64,000 nt of DNA from positions 186,001-250,000 of the forward strand of contig NZ_CP013232.1 in NCBI RefSeq assembly GCF_001584145.1. The letters are read 5' to 3'. Each line of letters starts with the position of its first letter. The stretch's first letter is position 1. A program made the position numbers and the translations under genes. Under the pieces are notes generated by a model that was not told the DNA's origin, did no database searches, and was given only the letters and a program-made list of their open reading frames with translations. Shown here piece by piece: positions 16,840 through 25,056 of the stretch. The stretch comes from Collimonas fungivorans. Its GTDB lineage: Bacteria; Pseudomonadota; Gammaproteobacteria; Burkholderiales; Burkholderiaceae_D.

Positions 16840-18159
16840 TTAATTTAACAGAGAGCGCATGTCTGCTGCTTTTTGTTGCACTATAGGCGGAAAATCCAGC
16901 ACAAAAATGGTGTAGCGAAGCGGACGTGAAACCACGCGTATGCGCGCGCCCCAGGCTTCCAGCACATCCTTGCAAAAAGCCAGTCCGATGCCGGTGCCGC
17001 TGGATTCGGGATAGGCGTAAAAGCGTTCGAAAATCTGCGACGTGCGGCCGGCCTCGATGCCGCAGCCGGTATCGATGAACAGCAGCCTCGGCCTCGGCCG
17101 GGCGCCGTCCAGCACGATTCGGATCCGGCCCTTGCCGACGCGCTGGACCGAAGTCAACGCATTGCGCAGCAAATTGATCAGGACCATAGAACACAGCTCG
17201 ACCTGTCCCAGCAGGCGAAAATCGGAGCGGATCGTGATGGCCACCAGTTCGCGCTGTTCCTGGTTGACGAACGGATAGCGCTGCATCATCAGGTCGACTA
17301 CCGCCGCCATCGACACGATGTCCTTCGGCACCAGGTTTTCCCTGCCGGTCGAGGCGCTCAGCAGGAACAGGTCGATTACGTTGTTCATGTGGCGGACTTC
17401 GAGTTCGATCCGGGCCAGCGCCTTTTCCATCGGCACCTGGCTTGGCGTCGCCTGCGGCGCGTTCTCCTGAAGCAGCCGGCTCAAGCCGCGCGCATTGGCG
17501 TTGATGCTGCGCAAAGGCGTGCGCAATTCGTGCGATACAGTCGCCAGCGCGGTCGCCATGCCGGCCAGCTTTTCCCGCGCCAGGACCTTTCTGCCGACCT
17601 TGGCGAGCGACACCGTGAACACGGCGAACAGCTGGATCGGCACTTGTTCCAGCATCTCAGGACTGAGCGGCATGAGGCTGCCATGGACTATTGAATAAAC
17701 AACGTAAGCCAGCAGGGTTCCTATGACATATGACAGGAAGGCCAGGGTGGTGTCGAAGTGGAACAGCAGGATCAGGCCGATCAGCAGCGACTGGCCCCAT
17801 ACCGCTGAACCGTCATTCATGAGGAACATGAACGTGAAAAAAAACGGCAGGCCGAAGGTCAGGCAAACGAAAAAATAAGCTGCCAGCCATTTTTTCTGGC
17901 GCAGGTGGCGAATCAATATGATCGGCCCGCAGAGCGCGACGCAAAACAGGCGCAAGCTGAGGTTTTCGTATGGCTGCGGAAACCAGTATGCCCAGACCAC
18001 GTAATACAGCGGCATGCCGATCACGGCGACCCACGCCAGGATCGCTACTCGGTTGGCCATGTCATTGAATTGAGTGTTGATGCTCAGCCACCAGCGGCTT
18101 GCCGCGCGCTCCCAGGCCCGCCAGCGCTTGCTTTTCCAGCTGCTAATGTTTTCAATCAT
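16840..18159 (-). CDS. jqsS: Membrane sensor histidine kinase of the alpha-hydroxyketone quorum-sensing system (CqsS/LqsS/JqsS-like)
   Basis: A 439-residue kinase with six predicted membrane helices in the first 190 residues and almost no periplasmic domain, the layout of CqsS and LqsS. The phospho-accepting His210 lies in TVSHELRTPL, followed by the ATPase domain (LLINLLRNAL, DTGCGIEAG, GTGIGLAFCKDVLE). Unlike CqsS it has no fused receiver domain; the receiver is the separate gene downstream. It is divergent from the synthase gene. It would detect a CAI-1/LAI-1-like hydroxyketone in the membrane and change the phosphorylation state of the neighbouring regulator. Confidence 0.85.
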   Translation of the reverse strand: MIENISSWKSKRWRAWERAASRWWLSINTQFNDMANRVAILAWVAVIGMPLYYVVWAYWFPQPYENLSLRLFCVALCGPIILIRHLRQKKWLAAYFFVCLTFGLPFFFTFMFLMNDGSAVWGQSLLIGLILLFHFDTTLAFLSYVIGTLLAYVVYSIVHGSLMPLSPEMLEQVPIQLFAVFTVSLAKVGRKVLAREKLAGMATALATVSHELRTPLRSINANARGLSRLLQENAPQATPSQVPMEKALARIELEVRHMNNVIDLFLLSASTGRENLVPKDIVSMAAVVDLMMQRYPFVNQEQRELVAITIRSDFRLLGQVELCSMVLINLLRNALTSVQRVGKGRIRIVLDGARPRPRLLFIDTGCGIEAGRTSQIFERFYAYPESSGTGIGLAFCKDVLEAWGARIRVVSRPLRYTIFVLDFPPIVQQKAADMRSLLN

Positions 18160-18212
18160 GATGTATCAGATATTAGGCCTATTGGATTTGATGCGGGGTC
18201 GTTGCGAGGCGA

Positions 18213-18225
18213 CGCTAAGTTAGCG
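18213..18225. promoter_or_regulatory. Short palindrome in the jqsS/jqsA divergent promoter
   Basis: CGCTAAGTTAGCG, a 6+6 inverted repeat centred in the 163-bp space between the divergent kinase and synthase genes. A candidate site for a regulator such as the LuxR-family protein at 15022-15756; the link is speculative. Confidence 0.3.
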
Positions 18226-18322
18226 ATGTGCTAAGTCCAATTGCATAACCTGATTCCACGTTCCAGACAGGGACATGGCGGCTCTGTTTGGTTTTTCATC
18301 TGAAAGTATAGGGGAGAAAATC

Positions 18323-19570
18323 ATGCCATTAACAGAAAGCTACCACGAACCTTTGATTTTGGCAGCAGAGCAGCGCCTGCCAGCCTTCGTATCCACCCGT
18401 CTGGACGAGTATTACACGGATCGCATGGAAAAATTGTGGGGTGGCGAACACTTGCTGCACTGGAGTTCGCCTGGACCGAACGCCATTTATTTATCTAGCA
18501 ACGATTATCTGTGCATTGCCGCGGAACCGCGGCTGATCGAGGCGCAGGCGGCGTGCCTGTTACGCGGCGAAGCCGGCCTGCTGATGTCGACGGTGTTCGT
18601 GCGGGAAGGCAGCGCCCAGCCGTGCCTGGAAAAAAAAATGGCAAATTTCATGGGGGCGGAAGACGGCTTGATCACACAGTCCGGCTGGAGCGCCAATGTC
18701 GGCCTGCTGCAAACCATAGCCGGTCCCGGCGTGCCGGTCTACCTGGACATGCAGGCGCATGCTTCCTTGTGGGAGGGCGTGCATGCGGCCCAGGCGCGGC
18801 CGGTGCCGTTCTTGCACAATGAGGTTGAACATCTGCGGCGCCAGGTGCTCAAGCACGGCGCCGGCGTGATCGTGATCGATTCGGTCTACAGCGTCAGCGG
18901 CAGCGTGGCTCCGCTGCGTGAAGTGCTGGCGGTCGCCGAAGAAAGCGGCAGCATCCTGGTGGTGGACGAATCGCATTCGCTCGGCACGCACGGTCCTGCG
19001 GGGGCCGGCCTGGTGGTGCAGATGGGCTTGTCCGATCGTGTCCATTTTCGTACTGCGTCGCTGGCCAAGGCTTTCGGCGGAAGGGCTGGATTCATCACCT
19101 GTTCCAGTAAATTCAAAGGCTACTTCCTGTCCACCTCGCGTCCCGCCATTTTCAGTTCCTGCATGCTGCGGCATGAGCTTGCCTGGTTCGACGCTGCGCT
19201 GGATTTCATCCGCAACGCGGATGAGCGGCGCCTTGCCTTGCATCGCAATGCACGCCGCATACGCGACGGCTTGACCAAGTTGGGCTACAACGTCAGCGAC
19301 GGCACGGAGCAGATCATTGCGCTGGAAGCCGGAACCGAGCCGAAGACGCAGGTGCTGCGCAAGGCGCTGGAAGCGGAGGGCATTTTCGGCGCGGTTTTTT
19401 GCGCCCCGGCGACACCCAAGAACCGCTCGCTGGTCCGGCTGACGCTCAACTCCGGCCTGACCGAAGTGGAAATCCGCCAGATTTTGCAAGCCTGTGCGGC
19501 GATTCGCGACAAAGTGCAGCTGGCCGACTGGTCATCCAGCAAGCGCATGGCTGCCGCCGCTCTCAGCTAA
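18323..19570 (+). CDS. jqsA: Alpha-hydroxyketone autoinducer synthase (CqsA/LqsA/JqsA-like)
   Basis: A 415-residue PLP-dependent acyl-CoA transferase of the alpha-oxoamine synthase family. Motifs include IYLSSNDYLCIA near the N-terminus, VVDESHSLGTHGPAG and the PLP-lysine in TASLAKAFGGRAGF. Sequence and context (divergent from a CqsS-like kinase with an LqsR-like regulator) separate it from KBL or BioF, which act in threonine and biotin metabolism. It would make a long-chain alpha-hydroxyketone or its amino precursor. ATG at 18323 follows GGGGAG; the longer frame from 18275 adds unrelated residues. The exact acyl chain length cannot be read from sequence. Confidence 0.87.
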   Translation: MPLTESYHEPLILAAEQRLPAFVSTRLDEYYTDRMEKLWGGEHLLHWSSPGPNAIYLSSNDYLCIAAEPRLIEAQAACLLRGEAGLLMSTVFVREGSAQPCLEKKMANFMGAEDGLITQSGWSANVGLLQTIAGPGVPVYLDMQAHASLWEGVHAAQARPVPFLHNEVEHLRRQVLKHGAGVIVIDSVYSVSGSVAPLREVLAVAEESGSILVVDESHSLGTHGPAGAGLVVQMGLSDRVHFRTASLAKAFGGRAGFITCSSKFKGYFLSTSRPAIFSSCMLRHELAWFDAALDFIRNADERRLALHRNARRIRDGLTKLGYNVSDGTEQIIALEAGTEPKTQVLRKALEAEGIFGAVFCAPATPKNRSLVRLTLNSGLTEVEIRQILQACAAIRDKVQLADWSSSKRMAAAALS

Positions 19571-19614
19571 CCTCGCCGGCTGGCTTCCCGGGGCCTGCGG
19601 TCTTCGGGAAGACC

Positions 19615-20181
19615 TCAGCCATGTTTCAGGACCAGGCGCCGCACTGTGTTCCAGCTCCTGGTGGTGGCCGGCAAGCCGAGCAGTTTTTCCAGGAAAGCGT
19701 TGGGGCTGCCCGGACTGTTGCCGATTTTCCTGCTGACGCTCAGCGCTTCCGAACCGGTGCAATGGAATATTTCAAGGTCGCGCCGCTTCGACTCCAGCGG
19801 CAGCGCGGCCGGCATGACGCTGTCCGCGTGCAGGAAAGAGACGCAGCATTCGTAGACATTGTCGCGCTCGATAGCGGCGAACGGATCCAGCGCCACCAGC
19901 TCGGCCAGATAGTCGATGCGGCGGATGTATGCCGGCTCCTGGAGTCCGCATTCTGCCTGCAGGATCTGACGCGCCTGCGCCAAAACCTTGAGCGCCCTGG
20001 CGTCGCTCTTGGTGGTGAAGACCACGGTGCCATTGGTCAGGAATGAAGCTGCGGCATCGGCGCCGGCGCTGATGAAAGCCGCTTCCAGCTGTGCCTTGTC
20101 GGGACAGTTGGGCCGCCCCAGGTTGAGGTTGCGGAAAAAGGCAGCGTATTTCACGCCACCGGGTTTGCCGGCCGCCGTCAT
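19615..20181 (-). CDS. DUF1697 family protein
   Basis: A 188-residue cytosolic protein. The N-terminus (VKYAAFFRNLNLGRPN, then LEAAFISAGADAAASFLTNGTVVF) and C-terminus (PNAFLEKLLGLPATTRSWNTVRRL) match DUF1697, a widespread family with no established activity. The start at 20181 overlaps the stop of the upstream IclR gene (ATGA), so the two are translationally coupled; the longer frame from 20241 is inside that gene. Coupling with a beta-ketoadipate regulator may be accidental. Confidence 0.85.
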   Translation of the reverse strand: MTAAGKPGGVKYAAFFRNLNLGRPNCPDKAQLEAAFISAGADAAASFLTNGTVVFTTKSDARALKVLAQARQILQAECGLQEPAYIRRIDYLAELVALDPFAAIERDNVYECCVSFLHADSVMPAALPLESKRRDLEIFHCTGSEALSVSRKIGNSPGSPNAFLEKLLGLPATTRSWNTVRRLVLKHG

Positions 20182-20972
20182 TTTTGCGCCCGCACCAGCA
20201 AATTGATCTTTGCCGCGGCAGCCAGCAGCATGGGCAGGCAATGTTCAAGCAGGTGCGCCGGGGTCGGATTATTCACCTGGCCGCTGAGGTTGATGGCGGC
20301 GACCACCCGGCCATTGCGGTCGAATACCGGCGCGGCCAGCGAGACCAGGCCCGGCTCCAGTTCTTCATTGACCATGCACCAGCCCTGGATCCGCACCTGG
20401 CGGATGATTTCCAGCAGGCGCTGCGGATCGACCACCGTGTGTGCTGTATGCGCCGGCAACGAGGCGGCGGCCAGGCGCTGCGCGAGGGTTTCGTCCGGCA
20501 AACCGGCCAGCAGCACACGGCCCAGCGAAGTGGCATAGGCCGGCAAGCGGCTGCCGACGCCGAGGTTGATCGACATGATCTTGTGCGCGGGCACCCGCAG
20601 CACATACACGATGTCGTCGCCGTCCAGCACGGCGGCGGAACAGGACTGGCGCAGGCTTTGCACCAGGTCTTCCATTACCGGCTGGGCCTGGGTCCAGACC
20701 GGTAGCGACGACAGGTAGGCAAAACCCAGTTCCAGCACTTTCGGCGTCAGGCGGAACAGGCGGCCATCCATCTCGACATATCCCAGGTGCAGCAAGGTCA
20801 GCAGGATGCGGCGCGCTCCGGCGCGGGTCAGCCCGGCGCCGGCCGCGACTTCGGTCAGCGTCTGCGCCGGCGCCCGGGCGCCGAAGCTGCGCAGCACCGC
20901 CAGTCCGCGGGCAAAGGACTGGACGTAGCTGTCGCCAGGTTTGGGATCGCTGGCATCGGACGGATTTGGCAT
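20178..20972 (-). CDS. pcaR: IclR family regulator, PcaR/PobR type
   Basis: A 264-residue regulator: N-terminal winged helix (about residues 17-80; QSFARGLAVLRSFG, ARRILLTLLHLGYVEMDG) and a GAF-like IclR effector domain (about 95-260). The extended signature with YVLRVPAHKIMSINLGVGSRLPA is typical of the PcaR/PobR/CatR group that senses beta-ketoadipate pathway intermediates. It is divergent from pcaIJF with two 15-bp palindromes between, so activation of pcaIJF by beta-ketoadipate is the likely role. ATG at 20972 is preferred to TTG at 21035, whose extra residues are encoded by tandem repeats. Confidence 0.82.
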   Translation of the reverse strand: MPNPSDASDPKPGDSYVQSFARGLAVLRSFGARAPAQTLTEVAAGAGLTRAGARRILLTLLHLGYVEMDGRLFRLTPKVLELGFAYLSSLPVWTQAQPVMEDLVQSLRQSCSAAVLDGDDIVYVLRVPAHKIMSINLGVGSRLPAYATSLGRVLLAGLPDETLAQRLAAASLPAHTAHTVVDPQRLLEIIRQVRIQGWCMVNEELEPGLVSLAAPVFDRNGRVVAAINLSGQVNNPTPAHLLEHCLPMLLAAAAKINLLVRAQK

Positions 20973-20991
20973 GGTCAGGTTTTCATTAATC

Positions 20992-21033
20992 AGAATGTAA
21001 TGCGCAGAATGTAATGCGCGGGATGTAATACGC
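20992..21033. repeat. Three tandem 14-bp repeats upstream of the IclR gene
   Basis: Two identical units AGAATGTAATGCGC followed by GGGATGTAATACGC, directly in front of the IclR start. Position could shift by a base. They may be part of the regulator's own promoter or a slippage product. Confidence 0.7.
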
Positions 21034-21117
21034 AAGAGTAAAACGGCCCAGGCGCGAGGATGCGTAAATATGCAGCAGTTGACATTCGCCAGCTGGGTGA
21101 CTATTCTTTTGAAATAA

Positions 21118-21151
21118 GTTCTTTATATGAATATTTGTTCATTATAAGAAC
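21118..21151. promoter_or_regulatory. Putative PcaR operator pair upstream of pcaI
   Basis: GTTCTTTATATGAAT (21118-21132) and GTTCATTATAAGAAC (21137-21151) are two 15-mers with centres 19 bp apart; the second is a palindrome with GTTC/GAAC arms. Length and GTTC-N7 form resemble the published Pseudomonas PcaR site (recalled as GTTCGATAATCGCAC). Together they also form a larger AAGTTCTT...AAGAACTT palindrome. Confidence 0.6.
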
Positions 21152-21188
21152 TTTATTATATTTTTCAACTGAAAAGTTCGTAAAAGCC

Positions 21189-21887
21189 ATGATTAATAAA
21201 ATTATCCCTTCGGTCGAACAAGCGCTTGCCAATATTCATGACGGCGCCACGGTCATGATCGGCGGTTTCGGCGGCGCCGGACAGCCGGCAGAACTGATAG
21301 ACGCCCTGATCGCGCAGGGCGCACGCGACCTGGTGATCGTCAACAACAACGCCGGCAACGGCGAAACCGGTTTGGCGGCGCTGCTGAAGGCGAGGCGGGT
21401 ACGCAAGATCATCTGCTCCTTTCCGCGCCAGGCCGATTCGCAAGTCTTCGACGGCCTGTACCGCGCCGGCGAACTGGAACTGGAGCTGGTCCCGCAAGGC
21501 AACCTGGCGGAACGGATCCGCGCCGCCGGCGCCGGCATCGGCGCATTCTTCACGCCCACCGGGTACGGCACGGAGCTGGCCAAGGGCAAGGAGACCCGCG
21601 AAATCAACGGCAAGATGCATGTGCTGGAACATCCGATTCACGCCGATTTCGCCCTGATCAAGGCTGAGTGCGGCGACCGTTGGGGCAACCTGACCTACCG
21701 CAAGACCGCGCGCAATTTCGGCCCTGTCATGGCCAGCGCCGCCAAGGTCACGATCGCCTCGGTGCACGAGATCGTCGAGCTCGGCAGCCTCGATCCCGAA
21801 AGCGTGATTACGCCCGGCCTGTACGTCCAGCGGGTGGTGCAGGTGCCGCGCAGCGCAACCGGTCCGGCCGGTTTCAAGGCCGCATGA
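21189..21887 (+). CDS. pcaI: 3-oxoadipate CoA-transferase subunit A
   Basis: A 232-residue alpha subunit of the family I CoA-transferase. The motif TVMIGGFGGAGQPAELIDAL near the N-terminus and FFTPTGYGTELAKGKETREI are characteristic. With PcaJ it moves CoA from succinyl-CoA to 3-oxoadipate. ATG at 21189 is chosen because upstream codons run through the operator; the longer frame from 21060 is AT-rich and has no homology. It heads the pcaIJF operon. Succinyl-CoA:acetoacetate transferase (ScoA) is a close relative, but the downstream thiolase and IclR partner favour the aromatic pathway. Confidence 0.88.
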   Translation: MINKIIPSVEQALANIHDGATVMIGGFGGAGQPAELIDALIAQGARDLVIVNNNAGNGETGLAALLKARRVRKIICSFPRQADSQVFDGLYRAGELELELVPQGNLAERIRAAGAGIGAFFTPTGYGTELAKGKETREINGKMHVLEHPIHADFALIKAECGDRWGNLTYRKTARNFGPVMASAAKVTIASVHEIVELGSLDPESVITPGLYVQRVVQVPRSATGPAGFKAA

Positions 21888-21917
21888 AAAAGACGAGAAC
21901 AAAGAGAAGAGGACAAG

Positions 21918-22559
21918 ATGAATAAGTGGAGCAGAGAACAAATGGCGGCGCGCGTGGCGCAGGACATACCTGACGGCGCCGTGGTCAACCTGGGAATCGG
22001 CTTGCCGACGCTGGTGGCGAACCAGCTGCCGAGCGACCGCGAAGTGATCCTGCACAGCGAGAACGGCGTGATCGGCATGGGCCCGGCGCCGGCCGCCGGC
22101 GAGGAAGACTACGACCTGATCAACGCCGGCAAGCAGGCGGTGACGCTGCTGCCGGGCGGCTGTTATTTCCACCATGCCGACAGCTTCGCCATGATGCGTG
22201 GCGGCCACCTGGATGTCTGCGTGCTTGGCGCGTTCCAGGTGTCAGCCAGCGGCGACCTGGCCAACTGGCACACCGGCGCCGCGGATGCGATCCCGGCCGT
22301 CGGCGGCGCCATGGACCTGGCCATAGGCGCCAAAAAAACCTATGTGATGATGGAGCATCTCACCAAGGCGGGCGAAAGCAAGCTGGTCGCAACCTGCACT
22401 TATCCGCTCACCGGGATCGCTTGCGTGAGCCGGGTTTATACCGACCTGGCGGTGATCGACCTTGCCGCCGACGGCGCCAGGGTAATCGCCATCGTCGACG
22501 GCTTGTCGTTCGAGGAGCTGCAGAAGCTGACCTCGGTGCCGCTCGTCATGGCTTACTGA
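21918..22559 (+). CDS. pcaJ: 3-oxoadipate CoA-transferase subunit B
   Basis: A 213-residue beta subunit. The catalytic glutamate lies in VILHSENGVIGMGP, and the start MNKWSREQMAARVAQDIPDG with VVNLGIGLPTLVANQ is standard for the family. The gene begins 30 bp after pcaI, following AAGAGGACAAG. It completes the heterodimeric transferase that activates 3-oxoadipate before thiolysis by PcaF. Confidence 0.92.
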   Translation: MNKWSREQMAARVAQDIPDGAVVNLGIGLPTLVANQLPSDREVILHSENGVIGMGPAPAAGEEDYDLINAGKQAVTLLPGGCYFHHADSFAMMRGGHLDVCVLGAFQVSASGDLANWHTGAADAIPAVGGAMDLAIGAKKTYVMMEHLTKAGESKLVATCTYPLTGIACVSRVYTDLAVIDLAADGARVIAIVDGLSFEELQKLTSVPLVMAY

Positions 22560-22581
22560 TTAACTGATTCAGGAGAAACCC

Positions 22582-23784
22582 ATGTCCCACGCTTTCATCT
22601 GCGATGCCCAGCGCACGCCCTTCGGCCGATATGGCGGCGCGCTGGCCAGCGTGCGCGCCGACGATCTCGGCGCGATTCCCATCCGTGCCCTGATGGCGCG
22701 CAATCCCCAGGTCGACTGGCAAGCAGTGGCCGACGTCATCTACGGTTGCGCCAACCAGGCCGGCGAAGACAACCGCAACGTGGCGCGCATGTCGGCGCTG
22801 CTGGCCGGCCTGCCGCTGGAAGTGCCCGGGGCGACGCTGAACCGCCTGTGCGGATCCGGCCTTGACGCGCTGGGCACGGCGGCGCGCGCCATCAAGAGCG
22901 GCGAGGCCGGCCTGATGATCGCCGGCGGCGTCGAAAGCATGAGCCGGGCGCCGTTCGTGATGGCCAAGGCCGAGAGCGCGTTTTCGCGCAGCGCCAGGAT
23001 CGAAGACAGCACCATCGGCTGGCGCTTCGTCAACGCCCTGATGAAGCAGCAGTATGGCGTCGATTCCATGCCCGAGACCGCGGAAAACGTCGCGGCGGAA
23101 TACGGCATCAGCCGCGCCGACCAGGACAAGATGGCGCTGGCCAGCCAGATGAAAACGGTGGCGGCGCAACACGCCGGCTACTTCGACAGCGAAATCACGC
23201 CGGTTGCAGTCCCGCAAAAAAAAGGCGAAACCATCGTCGTCGATAAAGATGAACATCCGCGCGCCACCAGCCTGGAAGCGCTGGCCAAGCTGAAACCTGT
23301 AGTCAGGCCGGACGGCAGTGTCACGGCAGGTAATGCCTCTGGCGTCAACGATGGTGCTTGCGCATTGCTGCTGGCCGACGAAGCCAACGCCGCGAAACAC
23401 GGCCTGGTGCCGAGGGCCAGGATCGTCGCCATGGCCACCGCCGGCGTTGCGCCACGCGTCATGGGCATGGGTCCGGCGCCGGCGACGCTGAAAGTGCTGG
23501 CGATGACAGGTTTGACCCTGGACCAGTTCGACGTGATCGAGCTGAATGAGGCGTTTGCCGCCCAGGGACTGGCGGTATTGCGTCAGCTCGGTTTGCAGGA
23601 CGACGACCCGCGCGTCAATCCGAACGGTGGCGCCATCGCGCTGGGCCATCCGCTGGGCGCATCCGGAGCGCGCCTGGCTGCCACCGCGGTCAACCAGCTG
23701 CAGCGCATCCAGGGCCGCTATGCACTGTGCACGATGTGCATCGGCGTCGGCCAGGGGATTGCGGTGGTGCTGGAACGGGTCTGA
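22582..23784 (+). CDS. pcaF: 3-oxoadipyl-CoA thiolase
   Basis: A 400-residue thiolase, the last step of the beta-ketoadipate pathway, cleaving 3-oxoadipyl-CoA to succinyl-CoA and acetyl-CoA. The nucleophile Cys is in LNRLCGSGLDALG (about residue 90), the His in NPNGGAIALGHPLGASG (about residue 356) and the second Cys in CTMCIGVGQG. The opening SHAFICDAQRTPFGRYGGAL is typical of PcaF rather than PhaA. AGGAG precedes the start, 22 bp after pcaJ. Upstream ring-cleavage genes (pcaHG, catABC) are not in the window. Confidence 0.92.
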   Translation: MSHAFICDAQRTPFGRYGGALASVRADDLGAIPIRALMARNPQVDWQAVADVIYGCANQAGEDNRNVARMSALLAGLPLEVPGATLNRLCGSGLDALGTAARAIKSGEAGLMIAGGVESMSRAPFVMAKAESAFSRSARIEDSTIGWRFVNALMKQQYGVDSMPETAENVAAEYGISRADQDKMALASQMKTVAAQHAGYFDSEITPVAVPQKKGETIVVDKDEHPRATSLEALAKLKPVVRPDGSVTAGNASGVNDGACALLLADEANAAKHGLVPRARIVAMATAGVAPRVMGMGPAPATLKVLAMTGLTLDQFDVIELNEAFAAQGLAVLRQLGLQDDDPRVNPNGGAIALGHPLGASGARLAATAVNQLQRIQGRYALCTMCIGVGQGIAVVLERV

Positions 23785-23825
23785 TTGCGAACGGCCGGGA
23801 AAACGAGTGCGGCGCGTGGTATAAA

Positions 23826-23852
23826 TAGGACATATAAGCAGGATATGTCCTA
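23826..23852. promoter_or_regulatory. Inverted repeat in front of the isochorismatase pseudogene
   Basis: TAGGACATAT, seven bases, ATATGTCCTA: perfect 10+10 arms ending 16 bp before the start codon. The TAGGAC/GTCCTA ends recur in the operator at 26691 beside a WYL regulator, suggesting one regulon. Confidence 0.6.
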
Positions 23853-23868
23853 AATATCTTACCCGCCC

Positions 23869-24407
23869 ATGAGCTATCTCTGCGACGCCTCGCGCGCAAC
23901 CCTGATCATTGTCGACTTGCAGGAAAAACTGATGCCGGTGATCGATCAGGGTGCGCTAGTCCTGCAGCGCGCGGTGCTGCTGGCCCAGGCCGCCGGATTA
24001 CTGGGCATTCCCGTAATCGGCACCGCGCAGCAGCCGTTGCGGCTGGGCGGACCGTCGCGCCCATCCATGCGCTGCTGGGCCGGACCATAGAAAAAACCAG
24101 CTTCGATGCCTGCGCCCAGCCCGCATTCATGGCGGCGCTGAGCAATGGCCGCGAAGAGCTGGTGGTGCTGGGCTGCGAGGCCCATGTCTGTGTGCTGCAA
24201 ACGGTACTGGGTTTGCTGCACCGGCAGCGCCGGGTAAAGCTGGTCAGCGATGCGATCGGCTCGCGCCGCAGCAGCGACAAACAAGCTGCCATCGAGCGCG
24301 CCCGTGCCGCCGGCGCTGAAATCGTCAGTAGCGAAATGCTGATGTTCGAATGGATGGGCAATAGCGACCATCCGGAATTCCGCAAAATACTCAAGCTGAT
24401 CAAGTAG
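23869..24407 (+). pseudogene. Isochorismatase-family cysteine hydrolase, frameshifted
   Basis: Two frames together make one complete YcaC/isochorismatase-like hydrolase of about 180 residues. The first (from ATG 23869) has TLIIVDLQEKLMPVID with the catalytic Asp, then IGTAQQPLRLGG. At 24049-24051 one base is missing; adding one base in the GG codon restores TVAPIHALLGRTIEKTSFDA and continues into the second frame with the nucleophile Cys in VVLGCEAHVCVLQ. The break is not in a homopolymer. As it stands the product is truncated at 73 residues. A sequencing error cannot be excluded. A palindromic operator sits upstream. Confidence 0.82.
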
Positions 24408-24554
24408 CCCGGCAAGCGGTCGTCGTGCACGATGTCCGGTGCGGGAAAAACACAGGCATTTCCTGCCTCTGGATTCAGCCATCCCTTATGTATTTTTCAA
24501 GCAAAATGATCAAAAATATATCGAACGGTTTGATAACCACCATCAAAACATGGG

Positions 24555-25019
24555 ATGGACGATATGGATCTTCGAGAAGAGCATTGGCAAAAACTGAAAC
24601 CGCTGCTGCTGGGGGGAGACGCTGATCCCGGCGCCACCGGCCGCGACAACCGCTTGTTCCTGCAAGCCATCCTGTGGGTTGTGGCGAGCCGCGCCAAATG
24701 GTCGGCGCTGCCGCCGGAATTCGGCCGCTGGCAGACCGCCTATGTGCGTTTCATGCGCTGGAACCAGGCTGATATCTGGCGCCAGCTGGCGAACTGCCTG
24801 AGCGACGACAGCGAACTGCAAAGGATGCTGGAAGCGATTGTCGCGTTTGGCGACGAATACACGCGGCGCGCAAGCCAAAGGCTGACGAACAAGAGCAACA
24901 GGGATGCCTACAGTTCGATGCTGGGAAAAGCGGCCCGGCAAAAATCCTGTGCTTCAATCGAAGAAAATACGATAGCCGGCGCCGGTTCCAACTGGGTATG
25001 GCTGCTGAACCGCAGATGA
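24555..25019 (+). CDS. Orphan IS5-type DUF4096 domain protein
   Basis: A 154-residue protein. The first 90 residues (LREEHWQKLKPLLLG, NRLFLQAILWVVASRAKWSALPPEFGRWQTAYVRFMRWNQADIW) match the DUF4096 domain found at the N-terminus of IS5-family transposases. The DDE catalytic domain is absent, and no terminal inverted repeats flank the gene. The remaining 60 residues are not recognised. It is either the remnant of an insertion sequence or a transposase domain kept for another role. GC content and codon use look like the host. Confidence 0.65.
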   Translation: MDDMDLREEHWQKLKPLLLGGDADPGATGRDNRLFLQAILWVVASRAKWSALPPEFGRWQTAYVRFMRWNQADIWRQLANCLSDDSELQRMLEAIVAFGDEYTRRASQRLTNKSNRDAYSSMLGKAARQKSCASIEENTIAGAGSNWVWLLNRR

Positions 25020-25056
25020 GCCGGCCGCGCAGTTGGTCACGTAGCTAGTTAATTTC

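Noticed and set aside
21060..21188. N-terminal extension of PcaI
   Set aside because: The 43 extra codons cross the palindromic operator, are AT-rich and do not resemble any CoA-transferase.
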